Positions 43,419 through 53,199 of a stretch of 64,000 bases of DNA are shown piece by piece. The position numbers and the translations under genes were made by a program. Within the stretch, counting starts at the first letter, position 1, and every line of letters begins with the position of its first letter. The DNA is from Symsagittifera roscoffensis (lineage: Eukaryota > Xenacoelomorpha > Acoela > Convolutidae), in assembly GCF_963678635.1 (NCBI RefSeq), contig NC_087063.1, positions 23,382,701-23,446,700 on the forward strand, read 5' to 3'. The notes under the pieces were generated by a model. That model was not told the DNA's origin. It saw only the letters and a program-made list of their open reading frames with translations, and ran no database searches.

Positions 43419-43576
43419 TTGATTTGATTCAAAATTGTGACTGCACATGTATGTAATTCATTATGTTTGATTCCCAGGCCGAGATCCGCGATCATGTTGC
43501 AACTGAATCAGGTCGCCGAAAAGGACTTTCTGCCACCGATAATCCATAATCCTGCAAGAAGTTTGAGTCTCGCAAA

Positions 43577-43797
43577 GTTGCAACTTGGGTCCCACAAAAT
43601 CGCAACATGTGTCCGGCAAAGTCGCAACATGGCTCGCACAAAGTCACAACATGTGTCGCGTAAAGTCGCAAAATAGGTCGCCCAAAGTCGCAACACGGGT
43701 CGCGCAAAGTAGCAATATGGGTCGCACTAAGTCGCAACAAGGGTCGCGCGAAACATTAGTCGCAACATGGCTCGCAAAATCGCAACATGAGACACGC
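43577..43797 (+). repeat. 22-bp minisatellite
   Basis: About ten units of consensus GTCGCAACATGGGTCGCRCAAA. The first seven are exactly 22 bp, the eighth carries a 6-bp insertion, and the last two are shorter. Each unit contains GTCGCAA and GGTCGC. All-frame open reading across it is a by-product of the repeat. Confidence 0.9.
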
Positions 43798-44054
43798 ATC
43801 ATAAAAAATTTCGAGTAGTTCAAGTAATGAAATTGTTGTCGGATTTTTTTGCTTGCTCGTAATACAGATTGTAAAATAACCCAGTATATATGTATTGTTA
43901 ATGTGAAGTTAGCGCTAGACCAACATATTTGATGGTCAAACAGGAGCACCACGAGAGGGCCTACACATGGTCCCAAATAAAAAATAAGCAAAACTTTTAA
44001 GGGCAACAACAAAATCGTTACCACAAAAACTGAAAGCTAAAAACCACTAAAATC

Positions 44055-44454
44055 GGGGCCGTTCAACAGTGCCGAAGTACAACAGTGCCGAAGTACAACA
44101 GTGCCGAAGTACAACAGTGCCGAAAAAGGCGGGAAAATTTCAGAATATTTTAAACGCGTTTTCTTAAGAGCGGGAAATTACTGGAGCCAATTATCAAAGA
44201 AAATCACTCCAATTCGCCGCCAAAATGTCTGCAACTGCAAATTAAACAATTATTTTGGCGCCAAAACGTCTAAATTGCAAATTTTCTTTTTGAAAATCTT
44301 TAAGCGTCACTGAAGATTGAAAACGTTCGCCGTTTAATTTTTGATTGCGGCACTTAATATGTTGAAACTGGTTCATATTTTTGGCACTGTGGAACAAAGT
44401 TTTCATTTTCGGCACCGTTGAACTAATTTTTTTTCGGCACTGTTGTACTGCCCC
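44055..44454. mobile_element. 400-bp terminal-inverted-repeat element
   Basis: Left end GGGGCCGTTCAACAGTGCCG (44,055) and right end CGGCACTGTTGTACTGCCCC (to 44,454) are inverted repeats with two mismatches. Inside the left end the 16-bp unit CAACAGTGCCGAAGTA is repeated four times (44,063-44,124). The right side has three spaced GGCAC(T/C)GTTGAA-like motifs. Around 44,218-44,285 an inner inverted repeat ('CAAAATGTCTGCAACTGCAAATT' class) surrounds TTGGCGCCAA. No coding and no evident target duplication, so it is a non-autonomous DNA element of unknown superfamily. Confidence 0.7.
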
Positions 44455-46631
44455 TTCGAGTCAAACATAAATCAGAAAAGTTATTTGTGCTCTAGGAAAA
44501 ACATTGCACAAATGTTTTAAACTTTGCTCAAGTTTCAATATTGCACCAAGATTTCAAATCTTGCACTAGTTTTTTGAATATGGTACCGAAACACACAACA
44601 CTTGTGTTTTTTAAAACCATTGTTTTGTTTAAAATGAAACCAGTGCTACCGCTAAACCATAACTTGCACCTATTGCAGAATTGTTTTTTTTTAACTTAAT
44701 CAATACATTAATTTTTATCTGTGAACTCACGTCATTATTTTGCAGTTTTTAATTTGCGTTCGAACAAAAAAACGATGATTTTGGTCATATTTTGATTTTT
44801 TCTTTACCCATCTACTTTCAATAGTTTCCCTTTTCCCTGTTCAGCGTAAATCAGCGGATAAAATAATTGATAGAAAAAAACTAGCCCCAGCGTTAAACAA
44901 TGGCTGTTTTTTGAGCTTATCTGCGCCGATGTCGAAATTTAAGGAACAAAAAAATAGTTTAAAAATATTTTCTAGTTATCTGAAGTCAAGGTTACGAAAG
45001 ACAAATCCTACTGATTTACAAGGTTACGATAAGCAGTAATGGTTTTTAAAAAATTTCAGTCGAATGGCATAAGCGGCTCAGATATGATGGCGTTTGATTA
45101 ATCAAAAACAGTTTTGGCCGTTTTTTGACGTATGATCTAGTAATTTTTTGATTTTTTGCTTGCCCCTTTTTTTGCTTCATAGAGAAAGAAGAGATAGTTT
45201 AGTTTGATTTTTTTGATGAATTAATATATGATGAAACACCTAATAGGAGGAGTTATTTCATGGCAAGCAAATAATGGTCGTGCTAGTGAAATTATTTAGA
45301 AACATCATTGATTATATTCAAAAGGCAACAACGCTTAATTGAAATATATAAATGGTTTTACCAAAAAACCACCTCAAGCGTAAATATATGTTTTTTGAGA
45401 GTGGGAACGAAAAGGCAAGTTGGCGTTACCTTTTGCAACAATGATGCGTTTGAAAAAATTATGAACATGATATGTATATTTTTCGATTTTCCAAGATTAT
45501 GACGGAATAGGTGTAATTGTGTTATGTTTATCCCAGCAATTTAAAAAGTCTAATCTTTTTGCTCAAAAACAAAAGAGAAATCAAATGCATTTTTTTGTGA
45601 GATTAAGAACGTTTGAAAACTGACTAATCAGTGGTGTTTCTTGCGAATCAGTAAAAAATTTGTCCAATTAATTTTTTTGCTTTAATAGATGCAAGTTGCG
45701 AGTGCTGGCAAATATTATTTTTTTTTAAAGACGAAAAACAACATTTTATCTAAACATTAAATTACTTGCCAGAAAATAAAATTGCTGTCCATGAAATATA
45801 GCCAGTATTGTTCTACCAAGGTTTTGATAGTAAATGACCAAGTTGAAGCCAGTTGAAAAAATATTTACTTTTAATTTGTCATAAATAAGACTATAGCGCG
45901 TTTCATCAGCAAGTTTTTATAGTTTTAATTCAGTAACAGCAGACTTAAGTTGAAGATCAAAAAACTCCGCTATTAAAACTAAATAATTTTAAAATTAATA
46001 CAATGGTTTAACTAAAATTAAAATTTTTTGAGAAATCATTCACATGACAGTATCAATTATTCAAGGTCTCAATTTCATTCCTTCAAAAGGTTTATGCTGT
46101 TGTCCATTGATGCTTTTGCTTTTCAATTCATGCTTTGGGGGCGTGCTCGTAGTGCACTGATATTCTGAAGTTGCCCACTGACCCTCTCAGCTCCCTCTGC
46201 TTCTCCAACTCCCCCATTATCTGACACAGCACACACGGACGACAAAAGGTCACCTGAAGAACGGGAGAAAGAGTGATTTAGTGATAGTAGTGTTGGTGCT
46301 CGAAGTTTTTTTCGAGCATTTCAGAAGAACGATTTTAACCAGCGAGCGCGCGCTCCCCCTCAAAATTAGTGTATGCTATAACAGAAATCGGATTTTGTAA
46401 AATAAAACCAAACAGGGGACCCTTGAGAAAAAAAACTAATAGTTGAGAAAAAGAAAGCGTAACATTGGGAAGAATCTTGCAGGATTTGAAATTCTTCAAT
46501 TTTTTTTGCAAAATTTGAAGTCATTGTTAGGAATCTTGCAAAATTTAAAGTTAGTGGTAAGAATCTTGTTGCAAGATATGCTCATTCTAAGACTATTGCA
46601 GACCCTTAACCATCTGTCCTCAATCTAATAC
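44455..46631. other. Intergenic, no feature recognised
   Basis: AT-rich, low-complexity DNA. A more GC-rich patch at about 46,140-46,280 is pyrimidine-rich and has no open frame with motifs. No repeats beyond homopolymers are evident. Confidence 0.45.
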
Positions 46632-46810
46632 GTCAAAATGAACATGCCTCAATGAGGTCTCGTAGAAATGAGCCTTTGATTGCGAAGAAGTGTCGGATGG
46701 TGACTCTGAAGCGGAACACAGTGAGGAGGCGGTGAAGTGCTGTGAACAGCATGAGGAAGATGAAGAAGGAGAGAAGGGAGTACTTGATGAAGCCAGACAG
46801 GTTGTCATTA
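46632..46810 (-). CDS. Exon-like island with a membrane segment
   Basis: Minus strand: acceptor 'GTTTTGTGTGTTGACTGTAG' then an open segment in phase 2 containing 'SLLSFFIFLMLFTALHRLL', a probable membrane helix, followed by a basic stretch 'VFRFRVTIRHFF'. Codons are G/C-rich at third positions while the surroundings are AT-rich. The donor is not clear: GTTCAT (about 46,640) and GTATTA (about 46,629) are candidates. The overlapping Ser-rich frame is probably its shadow. The family is not recognised. Confidence 0.4.
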
Positions 46811-47989
46811 CTACAGTCAACACACAAAACTAAACGAGGTTGTACTTACTTAACAAAGCACACGAAATTAAGATGTTATCCCTTTTCTACATAACAAAGA
46901 AACGAAAGAAAAAAAGGGTTTACAAGTTAAAAAAAAGGGGTTGAGACAGTAGTAAATCAGACATGGGGGGGGAGCATGGGAAATGGATTATAATTTAGCC
47001 TACCCACTCACCACTCTGTGTATTAAAATAGCCTATAAGATATTCCATGTATCAAGACGGGTAATAAACTTTTCTAGAATTTAAAATACAAGGTTTAAGA
47101 TGATAACTTTCGGGTTTTCAGCGTGCAAAATCCCATGTATTAGCATAGGGAATGTTTCACGTATTAGGATATGCTATGGCTCGACTGCAGCCTTTGTGTC
47201 TTAAAATAGGGTATACATATAGTGATGCATTAAAATAGGGGAAAAAGGTTTCAGAGTGTTTTACATGATAAAAAATTGTTAAGTAAATTGAGCAACTGAG
47301 TTTCTTGCAAAACATTTTGTGGGCAATTTATCTAATTGGTAAGATGGAAAGATAATGGCGAGTTTTTTTAGTTTTACAGCTTTCAAATTTCCCTTGTTAA
47401 GTTTTATTTCTCAATAGCCGTAAATATGATCAAAAATAAAGCGGTTATGTAGTGATTCAACATAACAAATAATTGATGACACTATATGAAACTAAGCTAA
47501 AACCTAACAAAATAAATTCAAAAAGTATTGAGTTTTAATGAACAACTTCAAATTGCAATGAAATTGAATCAAGTTATTCGATCGTAAAACATTCTTGCTA
47601 CCGTTGTTGATTAACACACACACACAAAAACATTTCTGTCGGATTCAACTTCCTTTTTAGAGTGAAAACAACTCAAATTCTTTTTTGGTTTGCTTATGAA
47701 TTAAATGTATAGTTGACAACTCAGAGAAAAAAAATTCACCAAGTTAAAGCGGAAATCCCTCAAAACTGTTACGTTTTTAGGCTAATCAGTTTCAACGGAT
47801 GGAAATAAGCTTAATGATAGGCTTATTGACAATTTTCAGAGCCCCAAGGAACCCCCGAAGCCTAAAATATTTCAATCATTTCAATCATTTTGCCTTCAAA
47901 ATACTCCAGTTTAATGATTTACGGAGTCACGACTTCGAGTAGAAAAACCAACTGATCAAATACTTTCAAAGTATCGAACAAGAACTCTG
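46811..47989. other. Intergenic with short 'ATTAAAATAG' repeats
   Basis: Contains scattered copies of 'TATTAAAATAG(G/C)' and 'CCCATGTATTAGCATAGGG'-like motifs at 47,020-47,250 and a short CA microsatellite near 47,612. No coding recognised. Confidence 0.4.
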
Positions 47990-49380
47990 CTCAAAACAAC
48001 TTGTGAAAGCCACATCGCTGGACAAAAAAGTGACTGTGATCCACGATGCTTCAGAGCAGGCAGTCAGGCGGGTCTCGCTCACAGGAAAGACATCCAGTGA
48101 TCTAAATTTCAGAGAAACTTAAATTCTATCATCAGCAGAGAAAAACTACTCCAACGTTAACGAGACGCTTTGGCAATTGTGTTTGTTGTCACACGACTGA
48201 ATCAGTTTTTACTGGGGCGCAAGCTTGCTCTACAAACATATCACAACCCTTTGCGTTACAAACAGATCACAACCCTTTCAGAACGACAAATTTTTCGCAG
48301 ACACGCAGACAATCAAGCTCAACGACATCAAAAGATACCTTCAATCAAATCGATCAAATTATGCTGTCTTTAAACGGATACGAAGCGGTGATTGGAGGCA
48401 ATGCTCAGAAGCTGAATCACATTTCAAGAACGAAGCTGAAACCTTGTCAATACGAGAAAATGTCATCTACAAAAACGCTCTACCTTTCATACTATCCAGA
48501 TTCAGAAGACAAGTTATGGACGATGCCCACAAGACGCATCCAGGAGACAGGCAAGAGAAAAAGCTCTGAGAACGCTTCCCTCGTGGCTTCACATGTCACA
48601 AGACGTGAAACGAGTTGTCTCTAATTGAGATATCTGCAAGGTAACATATTGGTTGTTGATTGCAAGAAGTGGCTGGATCGAAGCATTCCCGACCAATGAA
48701 GGAGCCACTCCAACAGTCAAATGTGTCCGTCAGTAGTCTTTGCAAAAGATTTAGTCACTGACAATGGACCCAACTTTGTGAGCAATTATATCAAAACATG
48801 GAGCATATCTCAGGCAATTCACGATATAGAATCAACGATCTACCGCCCAAGAGCTAATGAAATAGCAGGAAGAGCGGTCCCGACTGTTAAACATGTCATG
48901 AAGGCATGGCGAAAAAATATACCTTCAATTTCTTTGCGTGTCTCCGGCGGGTACTATTGACGCTTAGAATCATGTCCAAAGAGAAGGGAAAAACACTAAC
49001 GTACTTGGACAACAATCAGGTTAATTACCATCATGGATTTTGACGTGTGTGAAAAATTCTGTTCAAGCCAAACAAAGACACGCAAGCACAGCCAGCAACT
49101 TTCATCATTCCAGGTTCAACCAACACATCAAGGATCTAATGCAACCAATCTAATAGTACTATTATTGTAATCGACAACCAGATTGCGAGATACGGCCAGG
49201 AGACCAAAACCACAGTTGGAACCAGTTACACTCACGATGATGAAAATCCAGTGCAACATGAAAACGAAGAACAAACTTGAAAACTCTAGACGATCAAGCT
49301 GAACCGGTCTCAGACGAACCCAAACTATCTTCAAGATTCTAAAAACCAACGAAATACCACGGAGATCCTATACCGACGGA
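47990..49380 (+). mobile_element. Third Ty3/gypsy relic: RNase H and integrase
   Basis: RNase H pieces at about 48,000-48,260: 'VTVIHDASEQAV' (catalytic Asp kept), 'EKNYSNVNE', 'AIVFVVTRLNQFLLGRKLAL' and 'QTYHNPLRY' (family TDH; Asp is Tyr here). Integrase pieces: zinc-finger region near 48,510-48,640 with 'DDAHKTHPG' and a CxxC whose first Cys codon is now TGA, then 48,721-48,960 with 'LVTDNGPNFVSNY' (second catalytic Asp) and 'ANEIAGRAVPTVKHVMKAW', where the catalytic Glu is Gly. A purine tract 'AAAAGGAGGGAGGA' near 49,383 may be the old polypurine tract. It is a different lineage from the two gypsy elements further left. Confidence 0.7.
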
Positions 49381-49399
49381 TTATCTCAGAAAAGGAGGG

Positions 49400-50819
49400 A
49401 GGATGGTAAGATCTGAAAAATCATCGAAATTAGAGCTCTTTGTATGAAATGTATAAACTTTTCTGATCTGTTGAGGCTTAATAATTTGGTTCAGAAGCAA
49501 TTATTTTTTTTGCTGTCTCTTTGTTATCAGCTGAGCTTAACGAGCTGTCACAATGTTTCAACCATGATAGATTCTCATGATAGTAATCAGTCCTATCCGT
49601 GAAAGCGATGCTATATACGTCGAAAATATTTTTGGTAAAATATTACCAAAAACGTGGGAACACGTAAGCAAAAAACATTTATCCCCAATAATATACCTTG
49701 TTTTTTTTCGATGTGTACTTTTCCCACTGATAACAACTATTTACCTAGATTTTTGGTAAATTATCTTTAACATCGATCTCGATCAAATCTTCATATCAAA
49801 TCTCTTGCCTTGCACCGATCGACAACAGAAACAGATTCATCGGATGAAACAAATGATTGTTCAGAAATACCTAACCAATAAAAGACTTTCCTTTGACCAA
49901 AAGTTGGGTTGCAAAGCTTCAATTTTGCGGCAAAATTACATTTAACAAAGTGTTTTTACTCATTCCGTTAAATGTCAAACAATTCAAAAAATTTCATGAC
50001 AAAATCTTAATTCAGATTATCTGAAACTTCAATTTACAATCAAATTATCGTCCTCGTTTTAAACTGCTTTGAGTGTAGATTGTATACTTGGTACCCCGAT
50101 AGTTGCTTTTAAATAATCGATCTTGGTTGAATGAAACTCGAACATTAAATCAAGTTAGCATCTTTGCCTCACACCGCTATGCGGAGAAGATGTTATCTTT
50201 GTACTGATTTTTTTTTCTCTCGTGTTAGAATTTTGTGTTTAACAAAAATATATTTAAGCATATGAATTTTTTATCATTCAAAGGATTGATTCGAAAATGT
50301 TAAAAAGGCTTAAGCATTGGGTTCATAGAGCTATAAAAAGGCGTAAGCATTTGGTTCATAAAGCTTTTGTTGCTGCGTTGCAATAATTTAACGACAATAA
50401 AATGGTGTTGGGTCAATACAACGACAAGTATTAGGAGACAATTAATCTGTGAAACGGCTTCAATTATGAGGAAGTTTGTAAGAATTAATTATTTATGAAG
50501 CTCATGTGAGAAGTTAAAGTTCGTGTGAGAAATCATCTTAAAAAGAAAAACAATCAGTTCTGCATAACTCAACTTTGTTTGCTCAAAAAAAGTAATTGAA
50601 CTGAATGCATTAAATGGTATTGCACGATTTAACCATATTTTTTGGCAAAACTGATTTTTTTTTCAAAAACTAATATTGTAAATTTTCAAGTTTTTTTACC
50701 AACTTCCACATAGTATAATTTTAAGACAAGTGATTGGATTGCAATGAAGAAAAAAAGTCGTCTAAATGTCTTGTCGTCTTAATTTCCTGTCCTCCTATTT
50801 AACCATCTAAGACACTTAC
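49400..50819. other. Intergenic or intron, no feature recognised
   Basis: AT-rich. It follows the retroelement relic and precedes, on the minus strand, the donor of the PLAC8-like gene at 50,820, so part of it is probably an intron of that gene. I could not find the next exon. Confidence 0.45.
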
Positions 50820-52106
50820 AATGAAGCAAAAGTGACGACACAAATCAAAGCAGCTGATAGCCAAAAAGTGACGAACATCCACAGCATAGTTTTGGCCTTC
50901 TGGAAATTAGAAGTGATCCTTGCCAGTTTATATTCCGTATACACTGGACAAAACAGCGTGATAAAGGGAACACGGTATGGTTTGGAAAAGCATGATCCAA
51001 TCAGGGAGTATTTCCATTTTTCTTTGAAATCTTGATTGGGTCTACTAGTAGGAATTTGGGCAGACAATTGCTTGATTGACACATCTGGTTCATCTACAGT
51101 TGATCGAGCTAGAAAACTTTACTAATAACCAAACCCGAGATTCGCCTGTATTTGGAAAAGGAATTGTGGCCTTGAAAAAAAAAGAGAATGTTTGCCATTA
51201 CCAGAAACTAATGAAGGTTTTGAGTTTGAAATCTGCTCACTGATAAATCTAAAATACCGGGATTTATACTTCAACCAAAGTATTGAAGAACGTCATTGGT
51301 TAAGAAAAAGGCAAATCCAGCAGTTTTTCAGGGGCGGATTTTCATTTCACAAAAAAAGCTTCGTTCTTTTATTTTTAAGTCTTTCAAATTGGGTTTTAGG
51401 TGCTAACCGAAATACATACCCCCTTCCTCAAAAAAAAAATTGCACGAAGTTACGCCTTTCGAAAAACTAACAGTTTTTTCTCCCTTCTAATATTGCTATC
51501 GTCCACAATGTCCGTTTTAGTTGCCGTCAAATTCATCAAAATTATTCACAATGGGTAAACTGTAATACACTAACCGATGGTAACTACTGATGAGCCCGCA
51601 TCGTCTTTCTTCATAACAGACTGTGAAAAATGGACATGCGTTTCGGAAACCTTTTTATGCCTTTTCTTTTTTACGAATTGCACTGCGGGCTTCGAGTCGG
51701 TTTCGGCGTCATTTATATTGTTCACATCATTGAAGTCGGGTTCAGTTTCGTCTGCTCCTTTTGACTTGTCGACAGGAAAGCTAGCGAAAACATTCTGCTC
51801 ACAAAAGAAAAAAATCAATTGTGGAAAATTATTGCATCAATGTTTCCGAAATCTAACCATGTTAATTACTTTTAAGAACCAAATTTTTGGTAATTCAATC
51901 ATAAATTTTTTTTTGAAATCTTTCATTCATATTTTGTTTCAAATATAGATTTTTTCCCGCTTTTCCTTGATGGTTTTCAACATATTTCTCAGATGTTTTC
52001 ACTGTTGGGCTGTTTCGACGTCAGGAATCGTAATTTCAATTACTGCTTCACCATTAGTAAGTTCAGCGTCTTCCAATTCTCCATTTACTTCATTTTTTTC
52101 GTCCAT
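50820..52106 (-). CDS. PLAC8-like membrane protein gene, first three exons
   Basis: Exon 1 52,106-52,003 starts MDEKNEVNGELED, acidic, and ends CA|GTGAAA (phase 2). Exon 2 51,780-51,575 (acceptor TCGCTAG, donor ATCG|GTTAGT, phase 1) is hydrophilic with a basic 'VKKKRHKKVSE'. Exon 3 51,108-50,820 (acceptor TTTCTAG, donor ATT|GTAAGT, phase 2) has 'WKYSLIGSCFSKPYRVPF', 'LFCPVYTEYKLARI' and a hydrophobic helix 'MLWMFVTFWLSAALICVV'. All three junction phases agree, which strongly supports a real gene of at least 199 codons. The W...CF...FCP.Y pattern resembles PLAC8/cornifelin-type domains, though the usual CCxxxxCPC cysteines are partly missing. The 3' end lies further left and was not found. Confidence 0.6.
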
Positions 52107-53170
52107 AATGGCAATCAAAGTAAACAATTCACAGATATTGTAAGATTTTTGCTGATATAAGCAGCTTGATTACAACACGTTTTCTGGTATAGCTGTGGTC
52201 AAATATTGCGTTGCATAATATTGTATATATTAAACCAAAACAGGTGTTTAGAACAGAAAGAAATATTATGAGCAATTAAAACAGCTTCAAAATTGAGCAG
52301 TAAAATTATTACTTTCACATGAAACTAAAAGAAGTTATCGTCGCAAAATGAAACAACGCCTTATCTTTTTAAGTATAAGAAAAAATGCAATTTTATGTGC
52401 TCTATTTTAAAGGTCAATTCAATTAGTGGTTGTTGATTGGCTTTTGCGAGTATATAAGGCAGTTTAAACCAAATGCCAGGTAAATTTAAGAAAAAATTAT
52501 ATAATTGCTTATAGCAATAAAAAGAATAAATTTTGAATCCAAGTGAAAACCATTTTTTTCATGCCGTAAGCTATGCATGATACGAACCTACCTGAAAAAT
52601 TTTATGGACTATTCATGGTCGGCCTGCCTACATAAATTTCATTCAAAAATTTTGCCAATCAAGTCGAAAAACCCTTTTTAACACGATTTCTAACCGCCAA
52701 AAACTTGAAAGCAACCTTTAAAAATAGAGGCTTTTAAATTATTTACAAGAAAAAAATCAAGAGACGCATTAATCTAACGTCATCACTTAATCTTTTCTAA
52801 AACCGCAAGGTAAATTTAAAATCAAAGCTCAATTGTTGGTAGCCTGGTCAAACGGTTTTTCTTAGATTTAATTATGCACAAAGTAGACCTCAGAATTGAT
52901 CAGAAAGTTTAAAAAAGTTAAGTCGTCTTGAAGTTCATTGAGTTTAAAAAATCATTAATGGTTGACACTTTTGATAAAGCTAAATCAACTTCCGATATCC
53001 GAACGAAAATTAGTTTTTCTCGCTAGGTAGTCTCAAAAACAGCTGCCTTTCTGAAACTAAAAGTCAATCACATTTTCAGCGCAATCTGTTGTTTCAATAT
53101 AGAAGAACGCTTCATTTTAGCATTCATAAAAAAATTGATCATTACGAAAAAACTTTGTAAAGGTAGAATG
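52107..53170. other. Upstream intergenic of the PLAC8-like gene
   Basis: AT-rich, containing the presumptive promoter of the minus-strand gene. I see no clear TATA box on that strand close to the ATG. A plus-strand TATATAAG near 52,450 has no associated gene. Confidence 0.35.
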
Positions 53171-53199
53171 AAACGACAAAAGAAGACGAATTTACGATT

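Larger units (their letters stand above)
35140..43435. repeat. 8.3-kb tandem duplication, unit 2
   Basis: 8,296-bp second unit. It starts inside what was the left arm of the inverted repeat (only 35,140-35,191 of that arm remains; right arm 35,309-35,485) and ends 'GATTCAAAATT', after which unique sequence begins. All features of unit 1 recur in the same order. Confidence 0.95.

Noticed and set aside
43437-44024. Open frames of 62-126 codons on both strands near the minisatellite
   Set aside because: Created by the 22-bp repeat and its surroundings; peptide repeats simply follow the DNA repeat.
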